Part shown: piece by piece, positions 38,594-49,864 of the stretch
Layout: the number at the start of each line of letters is the position of its first letter
Position numbering within the stretch: the stretch's first letter is position 1
Assembly: GCA_027475525.1 (NCBI GenBank)
Contig: JAMWFC010000054.1
Location: 2,410,468 to 2,474,467, forward strand
From: Macrolepiota albuminosa
Taxonomy: Eukaryota > Basidiomycota > Agaricomycetes > Agaricales > Agaricaceae
Length of the DNA stretch: 64,000 bases
Reading direction: 5' to 3'
Position numbers and translations under genes: made by a program
The notes under the pieces: model-generated
The model's input: only the letters and a program-made list of their open reading frames with translations
Databases searched by the model: none
What the model was told of the DNA's origin: nothing

Positions 38594-39090
38594 AGTCCTT
38601 CCAGCGTTCTGGAGCTGTATGTGAGCAAGAATGCTGAGGCAAAAAGGAGAATACCACGTACTTGGTACCATTTGTAAGCAAGAGTGCTAAGGCGAAAAGG
38701 AGAATACCACGTATTCGGTAGCATTTGTTGAGAGAGTCTGTTGATGGAATTCACCGTTATGAGTGAAAACCCTGAGTAATAAAGCTTTGTCAACCTAGAT
38801 CGAGGTTCTTCCAGCATTCTGGAGTTGTATGTGAGCGAGAATGCTGAGGCAGAAACGACAATACGATGTACTCGGTGATATTTGTTGTGAAAGGGAGTTT
38901 GTTGATGGACAACGTTGTGAGTGGGAAACCTGAGTCAGCAATTATGAGGTCCTTCCAGCATTCTGGAGCTGTATTTGAGCAAGAAAGCTGAGACAGAAAC
39001 GAGAATACGACGTACTCAGTAACATTTGTTGTGCAAGGGGGTTTGTTGATGGACAACATGAGTGGGAATCCTGAGTCAGCAATGACATGG
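38594..39090. repeat. Degenerate tandem repeat, about 144-bp unit
   Basis: The phrase CCTTCCAGC(A/G)TTCTGGAG recurs at about 38596, 38806 and 38950 (spacing 210 and 144 bp). The first copy has an internal 66-bp duplication of GCAAGA(A/G)TGCT(G/A)AGGC, which explains the longer first spacing. Confidence 0.8.
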
Positions 39091-39109
39091 TCGGTTGCTG
39101 GTCTGGACG

Positions 39110-39263
39110 TTTGGTCCAGACTTGTAGTTTAAATCTGTAACCTGATCACAGTAAATGCTGGTACTTGAATCTTGAACATTGAAGGTTTTGGTCCAGACTT
39201 GTAGTTTAAATCTGTAACCTGATCACAGTAAATGCTGGTACTTGAATCTTGAACATTGAAGGT
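39110..39263. repeat. 77-bp exact tandem duplication (assembly-type)
   Basis: Copies 39110-39186 and 39187-39263 are identical and adjacent. They lie just after, but are unrelated to, the degenerate 144-bp repeat. Confidence 0.9.
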
Positions 39264-39760
39264 TAGATATTTTGTTGTTTCAATGGCAGCGGCTAATTTT
39301 TGAAGAGTTTGCAAACACAGGAGAAGACTCAGCCGATAGTGAGAGAGTTGACTCTTGCCTGTCAACACTAACTTAGAGTTGAATTAGGTATTCTACGGAA
39401 CTTCCTTGTCGTTGCAAAACCTGTCAGTCACCTCACAGTATTTCCTGTTACCAATGGTATTGTCCCTCTCTTGCGGAGGAACCTGGTACTCACATATGGT
39501 CAACAATAGATATGAGCATACAAATTTTATCCCAGTAAAATTCTCTTATCCCTGGAGCTTATAACTAGTACCGAAATGATGATCCATTCCATGACAACAA
39601 CCACAATATGGCCATTGCTTCTTTATCCGTGCCGCTCTTCTAATTCAGGAAGAGTGCGACTCCTTGTACACCATCAAATTACTGTGTTTGTACTGGGAGT
39701 TTTACAACTTGTAGGTTTACCCTACATTGTAAGCTCAAAAATCGACTAACAATCTTCTAG

Positions 39761-42700
39761 ATGCAAATCCCCAGCAATCATATGGACAATCCACCCTCCC
39801 CTTCCAATGCCACAGTTGTGTATGGCGACACAGGATGCGGCAGTTCTGGTAGTGATGCTTTCATGGACAATCCACCGCTTGCCAGCACCACAGTTGTGTA
39901 TGACAACGCGGAATGCGGAGAGGCTGGCGGTCTCACCTTAGGGAGCCCAACCTACTATGGATCTATCCCAGTTTACGGAAACCCTTTCTTCGAGCAGCTA
40001 GGGGGAGGATCTGGTGAAACAAATAATGTGTCACATAATGACCACCAAACGCCGGGTCCTATGCCTTGGAGCCTCCGTCAGCGTGTGCCGCTCACCCCTG
40101 CAGGTTCTGAGACTGAACAGGGCCGTAACTTTGCGCGTCGTCGCACCCAAACAGTTGCTTCATCTTGCCAATCTCCTAAAATTCCTCTGACGTCCCAGCC
40201 TTCTGGCTCTGACAATCTTGAAGTTACCGACAACGATGTCAATGATTATTTCGATGGCCTTGATGACGATATCATTGCCAGTATGGCATATGATCGCTCG
40301 TCAAACTTCTCATTGAGCCCTGATCAACCGACTGAAAGCCAGATGCCTGTCCAGGATATCAATGATATTTTGCTCACCAAAAAACATGAGGCACCTTTGG
40401 AGGAGCGAGCTGCACCTCTGGAAGAGGGAAAGCCGGTGGCACGTTCACTGTTGGAGGAGTTTTACATTGCTGGCCAGTTTGAGGTCGTCCTGCCACCTGG
40501 TCCCAAGTCTCAGCGCACTCTCAGTACTTCAATGTCCAACACCTCATCAGACCCTCTCGCAGTGGACTCTGATGCCCCAGCCACTCCACTTTCGAAGCCT
40601 TCTGCTCAAGAAGTATCGCTTTTCGATGGTCGCCCCTCCAATGCTACTCTCAAGCAATGTCAAGAAAGCTTTGCGCATATTGAGAAGACTTTTACTGAAC
40701 TTGCCCGCTTGGTGAAGCGACCAGTATCACATGTTAAAAAATGGTTCTACTCGGGGCAAAAAGTCTCAAGATCCACCAACGAATGGAATCTTTACCAGGC
40801 GTATTTCAAGAAGCATTGCGATGATGAACTGCAGCGTTGTGGACTTGAGGATGGCACAGGTACGCAGTGAAAATTCTTTTGTATATACTTTTCTAACACC
40901 TGGAACAGATGTCGATTGTTGGCCTAGTTTTCAAACATTGTATGGTGATAATACAGAGGCTTTTCTTCGCGCAGCACTGGATCTTGACCGCTCAGCCAAT
41001 TACAAAGAAACTCAGCAACAACGAGCACGAAGTTTTCAGAAGCACTGTGTCAAGGTAAAAAAGCTGGTACGAGTTCACTCATTTGTTTCATTGATTTCGG
41101 GTACTTATCTTTTATACTACAGAATCAAGAGGGTCTTGATAACCGGTTCCAGACATTGTGTATTGTTGTTGGGGACTGTCTACAAGAGGACCAGAGTAAC
41201 AGCGCAATTCTAGCAACACCTGGTTTAACCAATGTATGTGTCAACCAAATGCGGACACATTTTAGACTCAACCAATCTTAGTTCATCATCAATCGTCTCA
41301 AACTCAAGGACAATACCTTTCTGGGTTTAGTAAAATGCGAAGCCTAGTAAGTTGTCAATAGTCATTTACGTTCTTCCATTCTCAACATGTCCTTGTAGCA
41401 ATGCTGTTGCTGATAAGATCGCTTCCGAAAGAATTGATGCGGAAAAACTGGTTGATGAACTTAACGAAGCGTTCGATGCCATTGAGGCAGAGTTAAAACC
41501 AGCTCCCGCCCCTACCCCCGCTGAGGAAGACGATGAGGATTTGGTGATGGAGGATGACTCGAACATTATCTCCAGTTGTAAAAAGCATCTTATCCAGTTG
41601 CTCAGTGAGTAATTCCATGTTTGACTCCATCATGTGCTTATACACCATTTTGACAGAGGCTGCGACTGAGGATGCAAATCAACGCTGGTCTGGTGATCGA
41701 CTACCCTGGGCTACCCTCCCTAACCACCTCATCGCCATATCTCATGTTATTGTTGGGTGGCCACCGAGCTGTGCAATGCCCAACGAGACGAGCAAGCGAG
41801 GGAAAGGGAAACAAGGCATAAAGGATCTAGGCAACAAGGATGGCCGTGTTCTCTTGACCGCCCTTCAAAGTGGCCAGCTAAAGGTCATTAAGGCCGATCC
41901 AGAAAAGATCAAGAAGGAGAAAATTGCCGTCATCACTACTGCTGATCCGACTAGCGATGATGAACCTGTAGTCCGTTCACGAGCTCTGTATTCAAGTGGA
42001 AGAATGTTGTATGGTCAGACCGCCCCTATAAGCCTGGCCGCTACCCGTGTTAGGCGCCGAAAGAAGCCTATCATTGAGGTCAAGTCCGATGCTGAAGAGC
42101 CAAACTCAAAAAAGTCCAACCAACCTCCACCTCGTCCTCCGGTCTCCAGAAAGCTGCCATCTAGCAGTAAAAGTGTGCTTACCATCAGTAGTGACACTGA
42201 CGATGACTCCGCTAATAACCTGTCACGGCCGCCTCCTCCTGTCAAGCAGCCATCTCAGATGAAACGTGTGGTTTCTGTCAGTAGCGAAACCGATGTTGAT
42301 GCAGTCACAATGAAGAAAGATGGATCTGATTCAGCTCCTCCGGTCTCCGGCAAGCAGCCCTCTCAAACAATGTGTATGGTTTCCCCCAGTAGTGACGATG
42401 ATACACCCGTGACAAAGAAAGACAAGTCTAATTCGCCCCCTCCTCCCCTTGCTGCTCCTGTGGCACATGACAAGCCCCTTTTGAAACTGCCGCGTCCCAA
42501 AAAGCACGTTACGATCCCTTCTGCTGATGTGGAAGATGATGCCCATTCTGACTCTCACAAGCGTCGTCGAGTTTCCCCACCTGATGCTAGTGAAGATCCT
42601 GTTGGCTCCGGTGACGATTACAAGGAGGGCGAGGACAATGAAAACTCTGAAGGCAGGATTAGAGTCACTCCTCGTAGTCGTATCCGTGCCAAGGCCAAGG

Positions 42701-43701
42701 GAAAGAGTGTCAAGGGCAAGGTGAAGGTGAAGGATGTTGCGAATACTGCCCGTGCAAATTCCCAGAAGGTTACCAAGCCCAGTGGGACATCCTCAACTTC
42801 CAATGCGCAGCACAGCATCCCACTAACGTCGCCTCGTACTGACCAGGCAGCTTTTACCTTGGGAACTCTGGCGAGCACAGCAGTACCATCATTTATACAT
42901 GCTACGTCCAATGTCAGGGCTCCTGCCAAACCGACAGCCCCTATTCGACCCACAGTTCCTGTTTCTACCACCATACCACAGACTGCAAGTACAAAATTGT
43001 TAAATGCAGCTCCTCCGCCGACTGCAACTGCCCATCCTCAAACTGGGCAAGACATCGATGCAGCTCCTCCGCCCACTGCAACAGCCCATCCTCGAACTGG
43101 GCAAGAGAAGTTTGTCCCGGCTGATTCTGCACCCGATGCTTCTTTGAACTATGGAAACATGCAGTCCAATCGTGCAGCTACTCCATCCCAGCCTCAATTC
43201 CCTAAGTCTGACCACTTTGAGATGTCGGTGGAGGAGGATCCCTATCTTGCCCAGGGCTTTGATGAGAATGGCTATCCTTTTGATGCGGAGATGTATGACG
43301 ATGCGGAGTATATCATGGAGCCCATGTATGGGAATTTTGATGTGCGTACCGGACCAAGACATGCATATCATCATCCGATTCTCTCCCGTTATCCAAGTGC
43401 TAGAGGTAATCCGAGGTATGCTCCCCGACCATACCCACGTCAAGGCTCCAACAGCATGCAGTATCCACCTCCTCAGCAAGGAGCTCGTTCTCATCCTACA
43501 ATGCGCTATGGCCCACGACATGTACCACCACCTCGAGGCCCGCAACAACCTCGAGCTCCACAACATGTGCCACCGCCACCTTCCCGGAGCCGTGGAGCAT
43601 CCAATGCGGGCCCTTCGCGTGGGCCATATGCTAACAGTGAACCGTTCTGGGGTCTGTCGGACCCGTATGCACAGGAGGACAATAATAATACGCTCAGTTG
43701 A
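39761..43701 (+). CDS. KDZ-element large accessory protein (acidic/disordered, possible DNA-binding segment)
   Basis: Six exons (39761-40859, 40909-41054, 41123-41233, 41282-41346, 41399-41604, 41657-43701) join in frame to 1223 aa with no stop. The first third is Ser/Pro-rich. A compact segment around residues 300-365 reads LARLVKRPVSHVKKWFYSGQ and then STNEWNLYQAYFKKHCDDEL, a helix-rich W-N-x-Y-x-x-Y-F pattern reminiscent of HMG-box or HTH-like DNA-binding regions. The middle is helical and acidic (AEEDDEDLVMEDD). The last 600 residues are low-complexity: Pro-rich repeats with SSDTDDDS and SSETDVD motifs, a basic KAKGKSVKGKVKVK run, a 51-bp imperfect repeat near 43010-43110, and Tyr/Pro/Arg-rich RGPQQPRAPQHVPPPP. 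Gene lies wholly inside the inverted repeats, so it travels with the element. Function unknown. Confidence 0.72.
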
Positions 43702-44035
43702 AGTCGACATTTTCTTGTAGCTGATCTAGTGCCGTAGCCAAGTTTTTTTGATAATGTTTCATGTAACTACAAATGTTATTCTTTTCTTGGCATCACACAG
43801 TGTGATATTCCACGAAGACAAAGTTATTCAACAGAAAAATATCTGATATTCCATGAAAATAAAATAATTTGATAGTCTATGAAAACAAATTTGTTCAAGG
43901 GATATGTGATATTCCATGAAAACTAACTGATTTGATAGACTACGAAAACAAAACTAATTCACAGTCATCCAAAATAATGACAGAATTCTGGTCCGGTCAA
44001 CGAAAACAAACTATTTGATTAATAGTGTAGAAGTT

Positions 44036-44090
44036 TGAGACCTCATAACCTCCAATCCTCTCCTCGAACCTCCAGACCTCTCCACTGCCG
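44036..44090 (+). repeat. Right subterminal pyrimidine-rich repeats of KDZ
   Basis: ACCTCCA/CCTCTCC-type runs mirror the left subterminal array but lie on the same strand. Nearby 44090-44112 matches left-end sequence near 32502-32520 in inverted orientation. Confidence 0.5.
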
Positions 44091-44169
44091 GGACCGTCCT
44101 ACCAACCTCTGCTGTTCTGGACCAGGCCCGATCGCGATCTCGGCTTCGAGAAGAGGTGCGGTCGGTGCG

Positions 44170-44245
44170 CTTAGGGTACTTACCGTCAGCAAGAGGAACC
44201 CCCCTAATGTGCCATCAAGAAGCACATACCGTCCTGCCAGGGGTG
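44170..44245 (-). repeat. KDZ right terminal inverted repeat
   Basis: Read on the minus strand it begins CACCCCTGGCAGGAC and matches the left end over 76 bp with about 16 differences and no gaps. Confidence 0.88.
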
Positions 44246-44253
44246 TTGCTATT

Positions 44254-44486
44254 CTTTGCGGATAAACTTTAATTATTTTTCTTTACCTATCTTGGATATA
44301 CAAAGTGCCACCCTCAGTCGACTACATTACACGGAGTCACTGAGGGTGAGCCTAATTTATCTTTACTTACGCAGTCAGTTACTTACTCAGCCTGTAGACT
44401 AAAACCTTGTTTTCTCTACAGGTAATATAACTTAGTCGACTACATTACACGGAGTCACTGAGGACTAAAACCTTGTTTTCTCTACA
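44254..44486 (+). repeat. Copia-1 5' LTR, part 2
   Basis: Continues the LTR after the KDZ insertion. It contains an internal 66-bp duplication ending CTTGTTTTCTCTACA, also present in the 3' LTR. The sequence GGTTATAGGCCCC directly after it is the likely primer-binding site. Confidence 0.88.
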
Positions 44487-44597
44487 GGTTATAGGCCCCG
44501 TTTTTTTGCACCTCCACTACGCCACGTTGAGCAACTGCTCCGTACATAGACTCATACACGCACATTATACCGATAAGCCCATCACAAACATTCAAAA

Positions 44598-47500
44598 ATG
44601 ACATCTACCACTCGGCAAACCCCGCCAAAATTTCCGGAGGAGGTCCACTTCGACGGAACCAACTACACAACAATTAAAAATCGTGTCCTGATCGCAGCGA
44701 GAGCGCGAGGAGCTCGCGAATACCTAGAGGAAACGATAAAAAGACCAAGTGAGACTGACGACATCAAAAAGGGTGACGAAAAACCCACGGAGTGGTTCTC
44801 GAAGACTCCATCTATAGAGGAATGGGAGGAAAGGGATGCATGGGCACTCGGACTGATTATCTACAATACGAAAAACCCAATTGGCTTGGGAATTAAAATG
44901 GATGGTACTGCGGCGGAAGCGCGGAGTGCGCTGAAAGAAAATTATGGCGAGTTCTCGGAGATAGCTGCCATGATGGCGGAGAAGCGACTGCGGGCAACAG
45001 AATTTACGGACGGCATGGACTTCACAAAGCATATCGAGGACCTAAGGGAAAAGTGGAAGTCAGCCACTGAAAAGGGCGCAAATATCAGTGAGGCAGCCTT
45101 CCGAAACATTCTAATTGCGTCGCTACCAGAATCATGGAATGCCGTAGTCGCTGGAGTGTATGCGATGAAGATGCCCAAGGACATCATCGTAGCACTCACA
45201 ATCCACTGGACAGACTTGTGCTCCAAAAACAAAAGGTAGGCATATCTGCGACGGCCCTCCAAGCGCAGACAGGCCAAACCAAACCAAGGCTGGTGTGCGT
45301 TAACCCCAACTGTCGGAGGACAGGTCATATAATCGAGAATTGCTACTGGAAAGGGGGAGGAAAAGAGGGTCAGTTCCCACCAAACTTCCGAAACCGAGTA
45401 AAGAAAGGCGAGACAACTACCTCTTCTCCCCCAGCAGCAAACGCTGTCACTGCACCTACCCAATCTGCCAGTCAAACCAAAACTATAGCCACACAGCCAC
45501 AGGTTACATATGCCCTAGCAGCCACCCTGCAGAGTGATGAGGATAGCTGAGATAAGTTAGCCATGATCGAATGGACTGGAGCAAGCATCACAGAAGTCCA
45601 TGAAATACGTACCTATGCTGACTCAGGAGCTACCGACCATTTTTTCGTCGACAGAGCAGTCTTCTCTGACTATGAAGAATTACCCAACCCCATTGAAGGA
45701 CATGCAGCCCTGAAAGGTGCGATGTTCCGAGTAATTGGCAGAGGTACAGTCAAAAAAATCTGCCATACTGCACATGGATTGTCTGAGCTGGTGTTCAAAA
45801 ATGCTCTACATGCCCCCGACCTGGCATCGAATCTGATATCCATCACTAAATTCGACAAAGCTGGCTTTAGTGTGATTTTTGGCGCAGGGCATGTTCGGTT
45901 CCTGGATCCAAGGGGTAGAGAGGTACTCTGCGGAGCAGGAAATGAGGGAATGTACCTCCTAAATTCCCTCAGAGAAGTCAAAAAGCCCACAGCACTCATC
46001 GCTAGATCACAAATGAGACCTACCACTCTTGAGGTATGGCACCGCCATTTCGGACATGCAAGTGTTAAAACAATCAAAGAGGTGCTAGCAAGGAACTTGG
46101 CCGATGGTCTCGTAGTCAAAGGGGACTTGCAGGTACCAGGACTCTGCGAAGACTGCATATATGGGAAACATGCGTCATGCCCCTACGATGGAGAGGTAAC
46201 ACCAGAAGGGTCACCAAATGAGTGTGTCCACATCAACCTCTGGGGACCTGCAAGTACTACATCCCTGGGAGGCGCAACGTACATGATGCTGGCAGTGGAT
46301 GGAGGCTCCTCGCATATGTCAGGATATTTTCTTGCCAGAAAGGATGCCGAAACTACATTAACAGCGTTTACCTCATACCACCATGAGTCAGAGTGCCAAA
46401 CTAGAAGAAAACTCTGTGAGGCCAGGGTAGATGCTGGGCATGAATGGGTTAACGAGGCATGGACTGCTTACTTAAATGGCCATGGCATCATACTAAGAAT
46501 AACCACTCCATATGCTCATGCCCAAAATGGTTTAGCCGAACGGGCAAACCAAACTATTCTGGAGGGGTTAGGTGCATGCTAGTGGAAAGTGGGTTACCGA
46601 AAACTCTCTGAGCTGAGGCTGCATCGACACAGATTTACACTAGGAATCTGCTCCCCTCTTCTCGGCACCCTGGCATTATCCCAAAGGAGGCGTGGATGGG
46701 ATGGAGGCAGCGAGTTGACCATCTCAGGCTATGGGGGTGCCTTGCATGGGCTAAGGTACCTGATGAACTGATCAAGTCAAAGCTTGACCCACGATCAGTG
46801 AAGACGTGCCTGGTAGGGTACGCAAATAGCGGGTACTGGCTGTACGAGCAGGGGTCAAAGTCTATTGTTACGTCTTGAGATGTCATCTTTGAGGAAGGGA
46901 TAGGTCACCGTTCTCTGACGGATCTGACTGGAGCTGAGGAAGACTTACCACTCATTACTACAAACACCACCAACACCCCACCTACTACTTCTGGCCCTGT
47001 TGTATCAATTTGCCAACCCATAGCACCAAGAATCAGAGACAACAATGCACCGATTCATCCAGAATATGCCTCAGACCCTGTTAATGACCGAACAGTGGTC
47101 CGAACTGTCCCTGAAACACCACCCCCTGCCGCTGATCCATTGCTGAGGAGGTCGACCTGGTTGACGCGACCAACTCCAGCCCTACTTGCAGCGCAAGAGA
47201 CCCTGCAGCAAAAGCAAGAAGTGAGGGACCATGGAGAAGACTGGGTGACAGGAGGAGAGTTACCAATGGCTCTCCAGGCTGGAAACCCATATGCGTACCT
47301 GTCAGCATTGACACACCAGGATGACAGAACCGAGGACTACGTACCAAAGACCTATGGGGAGGCGATGAGGTGGCCTGATCTATGGAAGCCTGCAATGGAT
47401 GAAGAACTCAGGATGATGAAGGACAGAGGCATGTTCGAGCTTGTGGATGAAGCTTCAGTATCGGCAGGCAAGAATATAGTGGGTTGTTGTTGGGTGTTCG

Positions 47501-48860
47501 CAAATAAATACAATGCAGAGGGTGAAGTGACAAGGTGTAAGGCTCGGCTGGTGGCAAAGGGGTATTCACAGATTGCAGCCCAGGATGGACTAGAAATCTG
47601 GCAAGTAGATTTTATATCTGCATATCTTAACAGTATCCCAGAACACGAGGTATACATGCGCCTGCCACCAGGTTTTCCAGGGGGGGGGAGAGGAAGTTAG
47701 CATTACTCCGGAAAACAATCTATGGACTGATGCAGGGTGGATACAATTGGTATTGGACGCTGGATGGTGCATATGCAGATCTGGGATACAAGAAATCCAG
47801 GGCAGACCCATGCGTACGTTTGAGGACTCTGGGAACCAAAACGACAATCACCAACACATTCAATGATGACACGTTTGGGGTCTCAACAACTAAGAAGGGA
47901 GCAGAGATAGCGAAGAAGGAACTGGCACAGATATATGAAGTCAAGGATCTGGGTGACCCTACCTTTATTTTGGGAATGGCAATCCATCGAGATCCCACCA
48001 CAGGGGCAATATCACTATCACAAAAGGTGTACCTCACACACGTGCTCGACTGATTCAACATGACAAACTGTAACCCCCGACACACGCCACTTCCATCTGG
48101 CATTATACTGACAGCTGACATGTCACTGAAAGGAGAAGTAGAAAGGTTATTCATGGCAGATAAACCATACAGGCAGTTACTGGGAGCCCTAATGTGGGCG
48201 CAAGCTGCCACACGCCCTGATCTATCTTTTGCCATAACACTCCTTGCACATTTCCAGTCAAACCCAGGTCCACCCCACTGGAAAACCCCCCTACATGTCC
48301 TAGCATACGTAAAGGCCACCCTTGACTACAAAATTGTATACTCAAGGAGTCTGGGGGGGTCTATCACACCAGTCGGTTACATAGATGCAGACTATGGTGG
48401 CGATTTGGATACTAGGAGGTCTACATCTGGATATATCTTCTTGATGGCCAGGGGTCCGGTCTCATGGAGCTCAAAACGCCAACAAACTGTGGCGCTGTCG
48501 ACTATCAAGGCAGAATATATGGCCATGACCTGAGGGTCCCAACAGGCACTCTGGATGCACAATTTTCATATGGAGATTGACCTAGGCCAAGCCCTCTCGG
48601 CATTCCTATTCATCGACAATGACTCATCTATTGCACTAGCTAAATCTATGAAGGGTCATGCAAGGGCAAAGCACATCAATATCTGACATCATTATATTTG
48701 CAAACATCTCCAGGAAGGGGATATTCAAGTTTTCCATATATTATTATTGGAAAACATCGCCGACATATGTACCAAGCCGTTATCACATTCTGCACACGAT
48801 CACCTGGTTACTCTCATGGGTATCAAGAATGTCGACAGTCGTGCAAGTCAGGGGGAGTGT
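44598..48860 (+). pseudogene. Copia-1 gag-pol, degenerate
   Basis: Gag begins MTSTTRQTPPKFPEEVHFDG and contains a copia-type Gag core. A zinc knuckle (CVNPNCRRTGHIIENC, a CX4CX4HX4C-like variant) follows a frameshift near 45205. The protease motif is TYADSGATDHFF. GAG-pre-integrase and integrase follow (WHRHFGHAS, then QNGLAERANQTILEGL). Reverse transcriptase shows VARCKARLVAKGYSQ-like sequence and IYGLMQGGYNWY, with FNDD in place of the usual YVDD. RNase H has STIKAEYMAMT. Stops or frameshifts at about 45239, 45550, 46582, 46878, 47695, 48052 and 48533 show it cannot make a polyprotein. Order Gag-PR-IN-RT-RH is the copia order. Confidence 0.88.
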
Positions 48861-48992
48861 TGAAGTTAGGCTTACACTACTGTCGGACACTTCCTTTTTA
48901 GGGAATACCTCTCTCTGGGCTATGACATCCGACAATCGGTATTTGCTATTCTTTGTAGATAAACTTTAATTATTTTTCTTTACCTATCTTGG
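48858..48992 (+). repeat. Copia-1 3' LTR, part 1
   Basis: First 135 bp of the right LTR, ending in CTTGG (48988-48992), which is one copy of the target duplication of the nested solo LTR. Confidence 0.9.
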
Positions 48993-49668
48993 TGTAAGGG
49001 CGACCTCTAGAGGCTGTGGCTCAGTCACACAGCTGGCAGAGGGAGATCCAAAGTGTATTAGAATATATACTGACAATATCAAGGTAGCTACTCACCTGGC
49101 AGAGGGAGATCCAAAGAGAACAAGTCTAGGGATTCTCTATGCCAGGTTGGATGCTTCTGGGGCCTCTGAAGCATGGGAAACAACTGTACAGTACAACAAA
49201 ATCTTAAAAACTCGAAAATTGCCTACACAAACACTTGTACAAATAAGGGGCAAACTCTGGCAAACTCTGGCTTATATAAGCGGTCTGGAAGCGGTGCTGA
49301 GTGGGCCCACACTTGTCTGAATGGTGGCTAAAGAACCAGAGCATCTCAAGGGCTGAGAGTAGTACTAACAGATAGTGTTGAAAGAATAGAAACAGTAAAA
49401 TGAAATAATGTCAGAAGAAATAAGAGAATGAATGGAAGGAGAGTGAAGAGATAAGGAGTGAGAAAAGGAAGAAATGAGGAGTCCCCTGACACTTNNNNNN
49501 NNNNNNNNNNNNNNNNNNNNNNNNNNNNNNNNNNNNNNNNNNNNNNNNNNNNNNNNNNNNNNNNNNNNNNNNNNNNNNNNNNNNNNNNNNNNNNAAATAA
49601 GAGAATGAATGGAAGGAGAGTGAAGAGATAAGGAGTGAGAAAAGGAAGAAATGAGGAGTCCCCTGACA
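48993..49668. mobile_element. Solo LTR inserted in the copia-1 3' LTR
   Basis: Starts TGTAAGGGCG, ends CCCCTGACA, and is flanked by the 5-bp duplication CTTGG (48988-48992 and 49669-49673). It has a TATATAAGC promoter-like element near 49273 and no coding sequence. Its assembled length includes a 100-N gap with 77-bp duplicated flanks, so the true length is about 499 bp if the gap is spurious. TG...CA ends and a 5-bp TSD fit an LTR, possibly Ty3-type. Confidence 0.85.
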
Positions 49669-49671
49669 CTT
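49418..49671. repeat. 77-bp exact duplication flanking the N gap
   Basis: The 77 bases at 49418-49494 are repeated exactly at 49595-49671, on either side of 100 Ns (49495-49594). This is the same unit length as the tandem duplications, pointing to overlapping contig ends. Confidence 0.93.
49495..49594. other. Assembly gap (100 N)
   Basis: A run of 100 Ns, the conventional size for a gap of unknown length. Identical 77-bp flanks suggest no sequence is actually missing. Confidence 0.95.
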
Positions 49672-49673
49672 GG

Positions 49674-49864
49674 ATGTACAAAGTGCCACCCTCAGTCGAC
49701 TACATTACACAGAGTCACTGAGGGTGAGCCTAATTTATCTTTACTTATGCAGTCAGTTACTTACTCAGCCTGTAGACTAAAACCTTGTTTTCTCTACAGG
49801 TAATATAACTTAGTCGACTACATTACACAGAGTCACTGAGGACTAAAACCTTGTTTTTTCTACA
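49674..49864 (+). repeat. Copia-1 3' LTR, part 2
   Basis: Continues the LTR after the solo LTR and ends TTTCTACA, followed by the GTCCT target duplication at 49865-49869. Confidence 0.9.

Larger units (their letters stand above)
38206..39760. other. Non-coding interior of the KDZ element
   Basis: No coding frame is supported. It contains a tandem repeat (38594-39090), a 77-bp assembly-type duplication (39110-39263) and the presumed promoter of the large gene at 39761, whose ATG follows a possible splice acceptor (CTTCTAG), so a 5' non-coding exon is likely. Confidence 0.55.
32420..44245 (+). mobile_element. KDZ-superfamily DNA transposon, 11.8 kb, apparently intact
   Basis: Class II element bounded by imperfect 76-bp inverted repeats (32420-32495 and 44170-44245, 60 of 76 matching by eye, both beginning CACC at the outer end). 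It is flanked by the 8-bp duplication TTGCTATT (32412-32419 and 44246-44253). It carries three genes that splice into uninterrupted frames: transposase-Ulp1 fusion, a basic protein on the opposite strand, and a long acidic protein. Pyrimidine-rich CCTCCA/CATACC arrays lie inside both ends. The intact genes and exact target duplication suggest recent insertion. Superfamily call rests on the transposase. Confidence 0.9.
32327..49864 (+). mobile_element. Copia-1: Ty1/copia LTR retrotransposon carrying nested insertions
   Basis: Full-length element with LTRs TG...CA, flanked by GTCCT duplications. Removing the KDZ insertion from the left LTR leaves 326 bp (32327-32419 plus 44254-44486). Removing the solo LTR from the right one also leaves 326 bp (48858-48992 plus 49674-49864). 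Internal DNA is 44487-48857, with a polypurine tract (AGGGGGAG) just before the 3' LTR. The coding region is broken. Confidence 0.92.

Noticed and set aside
32420..44245. TET/JBP dioxygenase gene expected beside KDZ transposons
   Set aside because: Such genes are often linked to KDZ elements in mushrooms, but I found no HxD...H dioxygenase pattern in any frame of this element.
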